A DNA stretch of 64,000 bases, from assembly GCA_036262035.1 (NCBI GenBank), contig DATAJS010000010.1, positions 496,001 through 560,000 of the forward strand. Reading direction: 5' to 3'. A model generated the notes under the pieces. That model had not been told where the DNA came from. It saw only the letters and a program-made list of their open reading frames with translations, and ran no database searches. This stretch comes from Burkholderiales bacterium (GTDB lineage Bacteria > Pseudomonadota > Gammaproteobacteria > Burkholderiales > SG8-41). A program made the translations under genes and the position numbers. Shown here piece by piece: positions 7,468 through 15,917 of this stretch; within the stretch, counting starts at the first letter, position 1, and each line of letters begins with the position of its first letter.

Positions 7468-8883
7468 ATGGCGGTACGGCCGAACATCCTCGTGATCCTG
7501 ATCGACGACCTGCGCTTCGACGAGTTCGGCGCAGGCGGGCATCCGTACATGAAGACGCCGCACATCGACCGCATCGCGCACGAGGGCGCGCTGTTCGACC
7601 GCGCGTTCCACACCACGCCGATCTGCTCGCCCAATCGCGCGTCGATCCTCACCGGCCAGTACGCGAGCCGCCACGGCATCATCGACAACGTCGCGCGCGA
7701 CATGTCGAGCTTCCGCATTCCGAATTACCACGTCGAGCTGCAAAAGCTCGGCTACGAGACCGCGCACATCGGCAAGTGGCACATGGGCAACAGCGGCAGG
7801 CCGCGGCCCGGCTACGACTACTGGGTCGCGTACGACGGCCACGGCAGGCTCAACGACCCGCGGCTCAACATCCAGGGCGAGTACGTCCAGCACCAGGGCT
7901 ACGTCACCGACATCATGAATACGATGGCGGTCGATTTCGTGAAGAAGCAGCATGCCAAGCCGTGGTCGCTGTGGTTCGCCCACAAGGCGGTGCATCCCGA
8001 TGCCGAGCAGGCGGCCGACGGCACGTTCAAGATGGACGGCTACGTCACTGCCGAGCGCCACAAGGACCTCTACAAAGGCTGCGTCTTCCCGAAGAAGCCC
8101 AACATGCTGCCGCCCGAGGTGGTGGTGAAGCAGAAGCCCGCGTGGGCCGAAGCGATGGAGCTTCGCAAGACGCCGGAATCCCGCGAGCTGCTGGACGCGA
8201 TCCACTCCGGCGAGCAGGAAGAGATACGCCTGCGCGCGGCGATGATGGCGGCGGTCGACGAAGGCGTCGGCATGCTCTTCGACGCGCTCGAAGAGACAAG
8301 ACAGCTCGACAACACCTTCATCGTCTTCCTCGGCGACAACGGCTACTTCTTCGGCGAGCACTGCATCGGTCCCGAGCGCCGCTTCGCGTACGAGGAAGGC
8401 ATACGCTCGCCGTTCCTGGTGCGCTATCCGAAGCGGGTCAAGGCCGCTTCGCGCGTCAACGACCTCGTGCTCTGCCAGGACATCGCGCCGACGGTGCTCG
8501 AGGTCGCGGGCGGCAAGCCCGGCAAGCACATCCAGGGACGGTCGCTGCTGCCCCTCTTCGCCACCGGACTTCGAGGCGCCGCCTCGAAGCCCGATCAAAA
8601 GAGAACCGCGGGCTGGCGCAAATCGATCCTGATCGAATACTGGGCCGAGAACGCCTACCCGTGGCTCGTCAACATGACGTATAAAGCGGTGCGGACCGAG
8701 CGCTACAAGTACATCCACTGGGTGAACCGCGCGCGCAACGGCGAGCTCGACGAGCTTTACGACCTGGAGAAAGATCCGTACGAGATCACCAATCTCAGCT
8801 CGGCAGCGAGCATGAAGCCGGTCAAGGAGAAGCTTCAGCGCGAGCTGAAGCGCCTCACGACCGAAGCGCTGGGATTACATTAA
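7468..8883 (+). CDS. Type I sulfatase (formylglycine-dependent), no signal peptide
   Basis: A 471-residue arylsulfatase/choline-sulfatase-like hydrolase. The N-terminal metal motif NILVILIDDLRFDEFG is present, C53 lies in CSPNRASILTGQ (the CxPxR signature converted to formylglycine), followed by HIGKWHMG and the second metal site FLGDNGYFFGEH. The C-terminus has the usual RYKYIHW and ELYDLEKDP segments. GAGGAGGG sits just before ATG 7468. No signal peptide is seen, so it should act in the cytosol, unlike most polysaccharide sulfatases. It sits between the membrane anchors and a Bug receptor, which suggests a sulfate-ester or related imported substrate. Some family members are phosphonate or phosphodiester hydrolases. 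Confidence 0.88.
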   Translation: MAVRPNILVILIDDLRFDEFGAGGHPYMKTPHIDRIAHEGALFDRAFHTTPICSPNRASILTGQYASRHGIIDNVARDMSSFRIPNYHVELQKLGYETAHIGKWHMGNSGRPRPGYDYWVAYDGHGRLNDPRLNIQGEYVQHQGYVTDIMNTMAVDFVKKQHAKPWSLWFAHKAVHPDAEQAADGTFKMDGYVTAERHKDLYKGCVFPKKPNMLPPEVVVKQKPAWAEAMELRKTPESRELLDAIHSGEQEEIRLRAAMMAAVDEGVGMLFDALEETRQLDNTFIVFLGDNGYFFGEHCIGPERRFAYEEGIRSPFLVRYPKRVKAASRVNDLVLCQDIAPTVLEVAGGKPGKHIQGRSLLPLFATGLRGAASKPDQKRTAGWRKSILIEYWAENAYPWLVNMTYKAVRTERYKYIHWVNRARNGELDELYDLEKDPYEITNLSSAASMKPVKEKLQRELKRLTTEALGLH

Positions 8884-8902
8884 CGATACGAGGAGGATGG
8901 AC

Positions 8903-9868
8903 ATGCGCAGGACGATTCATGCATTGACCGCGGGCGCGCTGCTGCTCGGCGCGGCATCGGCGCTCGCTCAGACATACCCCGCCAAGCCGGTGCGCGTCAT
9001 CGTGCCGTTCTCGCCCGGCGGCGCGACCGACATCGTCACGCGCATCGTGGCGCAGAAGCTCTCCGACGCGTGGGGCCTGCAGGTGGTCGTCGACAACCGC
9101 GCGGGCGCGAGCGGCAATATCGGCGGGGAACTGGCGGCGAAGTCGTCGCCCGACGGCTACACCGTCTTCATGACCTCGGGATCGATCGTCACCGCGAACC
9201 AGCACCTGTTCCGCAAGATGCCGTTCAATCCGGAGAAGGACTTCGCGGCGGTGACCAACGTCGCGAGCGGACCGCAGGCGATCGTCGTGCACCCGACCTT
9301 TCCGACCAAGACGCTGAAGGAGTTCATCGCGCTCGCCAAGTCCAAGCCGCGGGAGCTCACGTTCGGCTCCGCGGGCGTGGGTACGCAGACGCACCTGGCG
9401 GCCGAGAACTTCCTGTACGCCGCGGGGATCGATCTCGTGCACGTCCCGTACAAAGGCGAAGCGCCCGCGGTCATCGACCTCATGGGCGGGCAGATCTTCA
9501 TGGTGACGCCCAATCTCTCCGCCGCGATCGAGTTCGTGAAGCAGGGGCGGCTGCGCGCGCTCGCGGTCACGAGCAAGGAGCGCTCGAAACAGCTTCCGAA
9601 CGTGCCGTCGGCGTCGGAAACGCTCCCCGGTTTCGAAAACCTCGGCTGGTTCGGGTTCATGGTTCCCGCCGCGACGCCGAAGGCGATCGTCGACAAGCTC
9701 TACCAGGACACCGCCAGGGTGCTGCAGAGCGGCGACATCAAGACGCGCTTCGAGCAGATCGGCATGGTGCCGGTCGGCAATACGCCCGCCGATTTCGCCA
9801 AGGCCATACAAGCCGAGTCGGCGCTGTGGGCGAAAGTGATCAAGCAGCGCAAGCTGCAAGTCGAATGA
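8903..9868 (+). CDS. Bug family periplasmic solute receptor (TctC-like)
   Basis: A 321-residue periplasmic binding protein of the tripartite tricarboxylate transporter class. The signal peptide ends near ALAQTYPAKPVRVIVPFSPG, the typical Bug start; YKGEAPAVIDLMGGQI and the PNVPSASE segment are family landmarks. AGGAGG at 8891-8896 fits ATG 8903 (6 bases) rather than the ATG directly abutting it at 8897. No TctA or TctB gene is near, as is usual for Bug proteins. In this operon it may capture the acid degraded by the neighbouring enzymes; Bug proteins commonly bind carboxylates. Confidence 0.94.
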   Translation: MRRTIHALTAGALLLGAASALAQTYPAKPVRVIVPFSPGGATDIVTRIVAQKLSDAWGLQVVVDNRAGASGNIGGELAAKSSPDGYTVFMTSGSIVTANQHLFRKMPFNPEKDFAAVTNVASGPQAIVVHPTFPTKTLKEFIALAKSKPRELTFGSAGVGTQTHLAAENFLYAAGIDLVHVPYKGEAPAVIDLMGGQIFMVTPNLSAAIEFVKQGRLRALAVTSKERSKQLPNVPSASETLPGFENLGWFGFMVPAATPKAIVDKLYQDTARVLQSGDIKTRFEQIGMVPVGNTPADFAKAIQAESALWAKVIKQRKLQVE

Positions 9869-9871
9869 AAA

Positions 9872-9980
9872 TGCGTGAACGGGTGAACGGGTAACAGGTG
9901 AACGGGTGAGCCGGCGGCTGACCCGGATACGTCGGGAGTCGTACCGTTCTTACCCGTCCACTCGTTCACCCGTTCACGCA
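9872..9980. repeat. Periodic inverted repeat, GTGAACGG family
   Basis: TGCGTGAACGGGTGAACG (9872-9889) is perfectly complementary to 9963-9980. Further GTGAACGG units continue to 9909, and partly complementary TACCCGTCC lies at 9951-9959. It occupies almost the whole gap between the Bug gene and the fumarase alpha gene. Confidence 0.88.
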
Positions 9981-9999
9981 GTACTGTCAAGGTGGCCCG

Positions 10000-10875
10000 A
10001 TGAAAGTTGATCTACGAGAGGTCGAAGAGGCCTGCAAAGAGTTGTATATCCGCGCGCTCAAGCTCCTGCCGCCGGACATCAAGGACGGCTTCAAACGCCT
10101 CGACGCGACCGAGACCGATGCGACCGGCAAGGCGATCCTCGGCACGATGATCCGCAACATCAGCGTCGCCGAAGCCAACGACAACCTGCTGTGCCAGGAC
10201 ACCGGCATCCCGATCTACAACGTCGCGATCGGCAGCGGCGTCGAGGTCGACGGCTACGCCCTGAAACAGGCGATCGTCAAAGGCTGCGAGCGCGCGACCA
10301 AGGAGCATCCGCTGCGCTCCTCGGTCGTGCACCCGGTGACGCGCAAGAACCAGCACACGTCGAGCGGCCGGCTCGTGCCCGTCATTAACATCGACTTCGT
10401 CGCGGATTCCGATTCGCTCTCGATCGAGATGATCCCCAAGGGCTCGGGCTCCGAGAACAACTCGTGGCTCAAGATGGCGATCCCCGCCGACGGCATCGAT
10501 GCGATCAAGACCTTCGTCGTCGACTGCGTGCTCGACGCCGGCGGCAAGACGTGCCCGCCGACCATCGTGGGCGTGGGCGTGGGCGGCACCGCGGACCTGT
10601 GCGTGCATCTGTCCAAAGTGGCCGCGACCCGGCCGCTGGGGAGCCGGTGCGAAGACCCCGAAGGCGCGAAGCTCGAAGCCGATCTGTCGAAAGCGGTGAA
10701 CCAGCTCGGCGTCGGCCCGCAGGGCCTCGGCGGGGACTCGACGTCGTTCGCGGTGCACGTCGAGACCGCAGCGACGCACATCACGATGAACCCGGTCGCG
10801 GTGAACATGCAATGCCACTCCGCCCGCCGCGCGCGCGCGACGTTCACCCCCAGTGGCGTGACCTACGGGTTTTGA
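10000..10875 (+). CDS. Class I fumarase/L-tartrate dehydratase alpha subunit
   Basis: A 291-residue iron-sulfur hydro-lyase subunit that interconverts fumarate and malate or dehydrates tartrate. Three cysteines in the expected places can hold the 4Fe-4S cluster: C65 (NLLCQDTGIP), C185 (GGKTCPPTIVG) and C272 (NMQCHSARRA). TSSGRLVPVIN and GVGVGGTADLC are family motifs. The ATG follows AAGGTGG. Its beta partner starts at 11031 after an inverted repeat. Two-gene class I enzymes of this type in betaproteobacterial catabolic clusters are usually annotated as fumarate hydratase; substrate choice cannot be decided here. Confidence 0.92.
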   Translation: MKVDLREVEEACKELYIRALKLLPPDIKDGFKRLDATETDATGKAILGTMIRNISVAEANDNLLCQDTGIPIYNVAIGSGVEVDGYALKQAIVKGCERATKEHPLRSSVVHPVTRKNQHTSSGRLVPVINIDFVADSDSLSIEMIPKGSGSENNSWLKMAIPADGIDAIKTFVVDCVLDAGGKTCPPTIVGVGVGGTADLCVHLSKVAATRPLGSRCEDPEGAKLEADLSKAVNQLGVGPQGLGGDSTSFAVHVETAATHITMNPVAVNMQCHSARRARATFTPSGVTYGF

Positions 10876-10890
10876 CGTCAAAAGCTAATT

Positions 10891-11016
10891 AACCGCCAAG
10901 GACGCAAAGGACGCAAAGGAAAAGCAAACGCCAAGCGGGTGGCTGCTCGCCGAGCATCGCGCTCGAGGGATGATCGCCCGTTTCATACCTTTGCGTCCTT
11001 GGCGTCCTTTGCGGTT
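10891..11016. repeat. Periodic inverted repeat, GGACGCAAA family, copy 1
   Basis: The 29-base left arm (10891-10919) starts AACCGCCAAGGACGCAAAGG and repeats the unit GGACGCAAA; the right arm is 10988-11016, with two mismatches. The 68-base centre contains GAGCATCGCG, shared with the copy at 38594-38705. It lies within an operon between the alpha and beta subunit genes of one enzyme, ending 14 bases before the beta ATG. Confidence 0.9.
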
Positions 11017-11030
11017 GAAAAGGTTTTCAC

Positions 11031-11645
11031 ATGGCCCACTACGACTTCCAGATGCCCATCACCGAAGCGCAGGCGCGCGCGCTGAAGGTGAACGACACCG
11101 TGACGCTCAACGGATCGCTCTTCGGCATCCGCGACGCGACGCAGATCCACATGTTCGACCACGGCCGCAAGACGCGCTTCGACCTCAACGGCCACGCGGT
11201 GGTGCACACCGCGCCGAACGTCAAATGGGTCGGCGAGACGCCCGATCACCCGTCGGGCTATGCGTCGATCTGCATCGGCACCACGACGAGCGCGCGCATG
11301 GAGCGCTTCACGCGGCCGCTGATGGAGCAGTACGGCGTGCGCATCATCATCGGCAAGGGCGGGCTCGCGCAGGGCTCGATGGACGCGTTCCGCGACCTGG
11401 GCGGCGTGTATCTCGCCATCGTCGGCGGCGCCGCGGCGCTCGAGACGACGTGGATCGAGCAGATCGAAGAGGTCGACCTCGACGATCTCAATCCCGAGTC
11501 GCTGTGGAAGTTCCGCGTCAAAGGATTCGGTCCGCTGCTCGTTTCCATGGACAGCCACGGCGGCAGCCTTTACACGCAGGTGAACAAGGCCGCGCGCGAC
11601 CGCCGCGCGGCCGCGCTGGCAGCGCTCGGCGTCAAGAGCCCATGA
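11031..11645 (+). CDS. Class I fumarase/L-tartrate dehydratase beta subunit
   Basis: A 204-residue subunit that completes the active site of the two-component enzyme. Seen are the DAT-HMFDHGR stretch, PSGYASICIGTTTSARME and GKGGLAQGSMDAF, typical of the swivelling beta domain of TtdB and of the C-terminal half of FumA. The ATG at 11031 follows the inverted repeat and has only a weak AAGG upstream. Its stop overlaps the next gene by four bases (ATGA). Confidence 0.9.
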   Translation: MAHYDFQMPITEAQARALKVNDTVTLNGSLFGIRDATQIHMFDHGRKTRFDLNGHAVVHTAPNVKWVGETPDHPSGYASICIGTTTSARMERFTRPLMEQYGVRIIIGKGGLAQGSMDAFRDLGGVYLAIVGGAAALETTWIEQIEEVDLDDLNPESLWKFRVKGFGPLLVSMDSHGGSLYTQVNKAARDRRAAALAALGVKSP

Positions 11646-12532
11646 GCGAGGCGTCGGGGGCTCAGGCCTCCGTTCTTTCCGAGCTGCTCGATTACAGCCT
11701 GTCGTTCAGCGTGCTGGAGATCGGGGCGCGGCCCGTCGGCGGCGAGCGCGAGCCTTTCCATGCGCTGCTCGACCTGTTTCCCGCCTCGCGCATGTCGGCG
11801 CTCGAGATCGACCCGGCGCTTTGCGACGAGCTCAACCGCAACGCGCCGCGCGGGCAGCGCTACTACAGCTGCGCGCTCGGCGGCAGGAACGAATCCCGAA
11901 CGCTGTACGAGACGGTGCATCCGATGTGCTCTTCGCTGTACGAGCCGGATTCGCGTTATGCCGACCTTTACCAGGCGCTCGAGGTGATGCGCCCGAAAGG
12001 CACGAGCACGATACGCACGACGGCCCTCGACGACTTCGTGCGCGACAGCGGCATCGGTCCGGTGGACTTCATCAAGCTCGACATCCAGGGCGCCGAGCTC
12101 GAAGTGCTCGAAGGCGGTTCCGGCACGCTGGAGCGCGTGCTCGCCGTGGTCAGCGAGGTCATGTTCGTGCCGCTCTACAAGAACCAGCCGCTGTACGGGG
12201 ACATCGACGCGTACCTGCGGCGCCAGGGTTTCATGCTCCACAAGTTTCTCGCCATCGCGGGGCGGGTGATGAAGCCGCTCAAGCTTCGCGGCTCCGGCAC
12301 CCATCCGCTCCAGATGCTATGGACCGACGCGCTGTTCACGCGCGATCTGCGCGACCTCTCCGGTCTCGATCCGGACGCCGTCCTCAAGCTCGCGGTGCTG
12401 CTCGACCTCTATGGCAGTCCCGACGCCGTCCACTACCTGCTGCGCCGTTACGACGAGCTCTCCGCGACGCGACTCGCGTCCGAGTATCTCGAAGAGATCA
12501 AGACGGCCGGCTCATGGAACATTGCACAATGA
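11642..12532 (+). CDS. FkbM family SAM-dependent methyltransferase
   Basis: A 296-residue protein. VLEIGARPVGG near residue 24 is the SAM-binding first strand, SALEIDP follows as the acidic second strand, and VDFIKLDIQGAELEVLEG near residue 140 is the FkbM signature. The ATGA overlap with the fumarase beta gene and the 4-base overlap with the flavoprotein gene show it is part of the operon, though a sugar/peptide O-methyltransferase has no obvious role in acid catabolism. It may modify a substrate or simply be a passenger. The target is unknown. Confidence 0.85.
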   Translation: MSEASGAQASVLSELLDYSLSFSVLEIGARPVGGEREPFHALLDLFPASRMSALEIDPALCDELNRNAPRGQRYYSCALGGRNESRTLYETVHPMCSSLYEPDSRYADLYQALEVMRPKGTSTIRTTALDDFVRDSGIGPVDFIKLDIQGAELEVLEGGSGTLERVLAVVSEVMFVPLYKNQPLYGDIDAYLRRQGFMLHKFLAIAGRVMKPLKLRGSGTHPLQMLWTDALFTRDLRDLSGLDPDAVLKLAVLLDLYGSPDAVHYLLRRYDELSATRLASEYLEEIKTAGSWNIAQ

Positions 12533-14253
12533 AGTCTCTACGAACCGACATCCTCATCCTCGGCTCCGGCGGCGCCGGACTCTTCGCCGCGCTGCACGCG
12601 CACCAGGCGAACCCGAACCTCTCGATCACCGTCGCGGTGAAAGGCCTGCTCGGCAAGTGCGGCTGCACGCGCATGGTGCAGGGCGGCTACAACGTCGCGC
12701 TCGCCGAAGGCGATTCGGTCGAGCGCCATTTCATGGACACGATCGAAGGCGGCAAGTGGCTGCCCGACCAGGAGCTCGCGTGGAAGCTGGTGTCGGTCGC
12801 GGTCGAGCGCATCCACGAGCTCGAGAACGAGCTCGGCTGTTTCTTCGACCGCAACCCCGACGGCACCGTGCACCAGAAAGCGTTCGCCGGCCAGACGTTC
12901 GACCGCACCGTGCACAAAGGCGACCTCACCGGGATCGAGATCATCAACCGCCTCGCCGAGCAGGTGTGGGCGCGCGGCATCGACCGCCTGGAAGAGCATC
13001 GAGCGGTCGAGCTCATCAAGAACAGGACGGGCGATGCGATCGCCGGCGTGCTGATGATCGACGTGCGCACCGGCGAGTTCGTGATGGTGCACGCGCAGGC
13101 GGTGCTGCTGGCGACCGGCGGCGGGCCGACGATGTACAAGTACCACACCCCTTCCGGCGACAAGACCTGCGACGGCATGGCGATGGCGCTGCGCGCGGGG
13201 CTCACGCTGCGCGACATGGAGATGGTGCAGTTCCATCCGACCGGGCTGCTCGCCGGCACGCACACGCGCATGACCGGAACCGTGCTCGAGGAAGGCCTGC
13301 GCGGCGCCGGCGGCTATCTCCTGAACGGCGCGAAAGAGCGCTTCATGCACAAGTACGATCCCCGCAACGAGCGCGCGACGCGCGACATCGTCTCGCGCGG
13401 GATGTACCAGGAGATGCGTGAAGGCAACGTGACGCCGAACGGCGGTCTGTATATCAGCATGGGGCATCTCGGCCCCGCCAAGGTCCGGCACGACTTCAAA
13501 GGCATGGTCGAGCGCTGCGACGACTGCGGCTTCGATCTCGCGGGCGGATTGGTCGAAGTGGTGCCGACCGCGCATTACATGATGGGCGGCGTCGTCTTCA
13601 ACGCCGACTGCACGAGCGAGCTGCCGGGACTCTTCGTCGCGGGCGAGGATTCCGGAGGCGTGCACGGCGCGAATCGCCTCGGCGGCAACGGCGTCGCCAA
13701 CTCGACCGTGTTCGGCGGCGTCGCCGGCGAATCGATCCCGCGCTGGGTCGCGGCGAACGGGGCGTTCCACGAGCCCGATGCCGCCGCGATCGAAGCGGCC
13801 GTCGCGCGCTGCCGCGCGCCGTTCGGCAAGCAGCCCGGCGACATCGGCGCTTTGCGCGAGAAGCTCTACGACATCATGTGGGACGACGTCGGCATCATCC
13901 GCGACGCATCCACGCTCGCCCGCGCCGAAAGTGCGCTGGACCGGCTCGAAGCCGAGCTCGACGAGACCGGCGTCGCGGACGCGAACCTCGCGTTCAACCT
14001 GACGTGGCACGACTGGCTCAACCTCAAGAGCCTCATCCTCGTGTCCAAGTCGATCCGCGCCGCGGCCGTCGCCCGCGAGGACTCGCGCGGCGCGCACTTC
14101 CGCTCGGACTTTCCCGAGGTGCGCGATCTCGAGAACTCGCGCTACACGTGCGTCAATCTCAGGGACGGCCGGTTCGAGATCGGCACGCGGCCGGTGATCT
14201 TTACCCGGGTGAAGCCCGGAGAAACATTGCTCACCGAAGCGGTCGCTGCCTGA
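12529..14253 (+). CDS. SdhA/FrdA-like FAD flavoprotein without the covalent-flavin His
   Basis: A 574-residue flavoprotein that should reduce fumarate or oxidise succinate or a related acid. Seen are the dinucleotide motif GSGGAGLFAALHAH near residue 12, QFHPTG, SRGMYQEMREG with the active-site Arg region, AHYMMGG and SGGVHGANRLGGN, all shared with SdhA and L-aspartate oxidase. Aligned on QGG, the position of the histidine that links FAD covalently in SdhA is C46 (GCTRMVQGG), so the flavin is probably non-covalent. It overlaps the methyltransferase gene by four bases. It is the likely missing A subunit for the B, C and D genes at 5977-7426. Confidence 0.88.
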   Translation: MKSLRTDILILGSGGAGLFAALHAHQANPNLSITVAVKGLLGKCGCTRMVQGGYNVALAEGDSVERHFMDTIEGGKWLPDQELAWKLVSVAVERIHELENELGCFFDRNPDGTVHQKAFAGQTFDRTVHKGDLTGIEIINRLAEQVWARGIDRLEEHRAVELIKNRTGDAIAGVLMIDVRTGEFVMVHAQAVLLATGGGPTMYKYHTPSGDKTCDGMAMALRAGLTLRDMEMVQFHPTGLLAGTHTRMTGTVLEEGLRGAGGYLLNGAKERFMHKYDPRNERATRDIVSRGMYQEMREGNVTPNGGLYISMGHLGPAKVRHDFKGMVERCDDCGFDLAGGLVEVVPTAHYMMGGVVFNADCTSELPGLFVAGEDSGGVHGANRLGGNGVANSTVFGGVAGESIPRWVAANGAFHEPDAAAIEAAVARCRAPFGKQPGDIGALREKLYDIMWDDVGIIRDASTLARAESALDRLEAELDETGVADANLAFNLTWHDWLNLKSLILVSKSIRAAAVAREDSRGAHFRSDFPEVRDLENSRYTCVNLRDGRFEIGTRPVIFTRVKPGETLLTEAVAA

Positions 14254-15260
14254 TGTCCACGCTCTCGATCGAAGACCTGACCGACCTCGCCGCGCGCGCG
14301 TTGAAGCGCGCCGGCGCCTCGAAATCCATGGCCACGGCCGCGGCCAAAGCGCTCGTTGCCGCCGACACCGAAGGCCTCGCGACGCACGGCGTCTCGCGCG
14401 TCGCGCTGTACGCGCAGCACGTGCGCGAAGGCCGCGTCGACGGCAAGGCCAAGGCGAAGATCGTGAAGCGCAAAGGCGCGACCTGCCTGGTCGACGCGCA
14501 CGGCGGGCTCGCGTACGAGGCGAGCGCGATCGCGGTGAAGGAAGCGATCGCGCGCGCGAAGCGTTACGGCGTCGCGCTCTCGGGCGTGACCAACAGCCAT
14601 CACTTCGGCGCCGCGGCTTATCACCTCAGGCCCATCGCCGAGGCCGGCCTCGTCGGTCTCGCGTTCACCAACTCGCCGTCGGCGATCAACGCCTGGGGCG
14701 GCAGGCGACCGTTCTACGGCACCAACCCGGTCGCCGCTGTTTTCCCGAGGAAAGACGCGCCGCCGATCGTCGTCGACCTTGCGCTCACCGAAGTCGTGCG
14801 CGGCAAGATCATGCTGCACGCGAAAGAAGGCAAGCCGATCCCGCTCGGCTGGGCGCTCGACCGCGACGGCAACCCGACGACCGACGCGCAGGCCGCGCTC
14901 ACCGGCAGCCTGTCGGCGATCGGCGGCATGAAAGGCACCATGCTCGCGCTCGTCGTCGAGGTGCTGTGCTGCGCGCTCACCGGCGCGGCGTTCAGCTTCG
15001 AGAACGATTCGTACTTCGAGCCGGGCAACAAGCCGCGCATCGGCCACGCGATCCTCGCGATCGATCCGGAAGCGCTCGCGGGCGCCGGCGTCTATTTCGA
15101 GCGCCTCGAGACGATGGCCGCGCGCATGCTCGAAGACGAAGGGGTGAGGCTGCCCGGCGTGCGCCGCCATGGCGCGGTCGCCGCTGCGCAGGAGCGCGGG
15201 ATCGAGGTTCCCGACGCGCTGCACGAAGAGCTGACGCGGCTGGCCAAGCGAGGGGTGTAG
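14253..15260 (+). CDS. Ldh2 family NAD(P)-dependent malate/lactate/sulfolactate dehydrogenase
   Basis: A 335-residue oxidoreductase of the ComC/MdhA (Ldh2) fold, unrelated to classic malate dehydrogenases. Seen are THGVSRVALYAQHV near residue 44, SHHFGAAAYHL with the catalytic His, FTNSPSAINAWGG and GTNPVAAVFPR. ATG 14253 overlaps the flavoprotein stop by one base. Known members oxidise malate, lactate, ureidoglycolate or (2R)-sulfolactate. Next to a SuyAB-like hydro-lyase and a D-2-hydroxyacid dehydrogenase, a hydroxyacid oxidation or racemisation role is reasonable. Confidence 0.9.
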   Translation: MSTLSIEDLTDLAARALKRAGASKSMATAAAKALVAADTEGLATHGVSRVALYAQHVREGRVDGKAKAKIVKRKGATCLVDAHGGLAYEASAIAVKEAIARAKRYGVALSGVTNSHHFGAAAYHLRPIAEAGLVGLAFTNSPSAINAWGGRRPFYGTNPVAAVFPRKDAPPIVVDLALTEVVRGKIMLHAKEGKPIPLGWALDRDGNPTTDAQAALTGSLSAIGGMKGTMLALVVEVLCCALTGAAFSFENDSYFEPGNKPRIGHAILAIDPEALAGAGVYFERLETMAARMLEDEGVRLPGVRRHGAVAAAQERGIEVPDALHEELTRLAKRGV

Positions 15261-15320
15261 CCGGGATCGAGCCGGAATCTGGCATCATCGGCGAGCCTCG
15301 AACAAAACGCAGGAGGAGCG

Positions 15321-15791
15321 ATGAGCGTCGAAGTGAAACCCACGCTGCGGGTGATCAGCGAGAAGGACTGTCCCGGCCGCCGCGGCGTCACCGACGGCCA
15401 GACGTACCAGCGGCTGGTGGGCTGGCCCGAGATCCAGAAGACCGACCGCGTGCGCCTCGGCCGCGCGACGTATAAACCCGGGACGTACGAGCAGCTCCAC
15501 TGGCATCCGATCGAAGCGTGCTACTACGTGATCTCCGGGCACGCCACGGTGCGCAACTTCCACGGCGAGGAATTCGAGGTGAGCGCCGGGTCGATCATCT
15601 ACGCCCCGGCGGGCATCGCGGGCGCGCACGAGTGGGAAGTGAAGGAGTCGCTCGAGCTCCTCGACATCCGCGCGACGAACGAGACCGACAAGAAGATCCA
15701 GTACACCGTCGACAAGGCGACCAAGCGCTCGTACATCGACCTCCAGGACCTGGAGTATCGCGAGGCGATCAGCTTCAAGTCGCATTATTGA
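15321..15791 (+). CDS. Cupin-domain protein
   Basis: A 156-residue single cupin. LHWHPIEACYYVISGHATVRN (HxH...E motif, quoted in part as LHWHPIEACYYV) and PAGIAGAHEWEV provide the metal-binding residues of the beta-barrel. AGGAGGAG precedes the ATG. It could be an isomerase, a dioxygenase or a metal-binding accessory in the same pathway; nothing in the sequence decides. It is probably the end of the transcriptional block or starts a small unit with the dehydrogenase. Confidence 0.78.
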   Translation: MSVEVKPTLRVISEKDCPGRRGVTDGQTYQRLVGWPEIQKTDRVRLGRATYKPGTYEQLHWHPIEACYYVISGHATVRNFHGEEFEVSAGSIIYAPAGIAGAHEWEVKESLELLDIRATNETDKKIQYTVDKATKRSYIDLQDLEYREAISFKSHY

Positions 15792-15805
15792 CGGCCCGCC
15801 AGGCG

Positions 15806-15903
15806 CCGTCATCCCGGACGCGTCCGCGTGAGCGGGACGTGATCCGGGATCCATCTTGACCTTGAAGCCCCAAGAACGGATCCCCGCCTGCGCGGGAATG
15901 ACG
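15806..15903. repeat. Intergenic inverted repeat of the CGTCATCCCGG type
   Basis: CGTCATCCCGG at 15807 pairs imperfectly with CGGGAATGACG at 15893-15903; GATCCGGGATCC inside the left half matches GGATCCCCGCC in the right half. It resembles ~100-base repeats I recall from many proteobacterial genomes. It lies between the cupin and the next translated unit. Confidence 0.7.
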
Positions 15904-15917
15904 AACGAGGAGGGTTC

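Noticed and set aside
5977-14253. Housekeeping succinate dehydrogenase operon
   Set aside because: The order is B-C-D with A far downstream, interspersed with hydro-lyase, sulfatase and receptor genes, and the flavin-linking His is missing.
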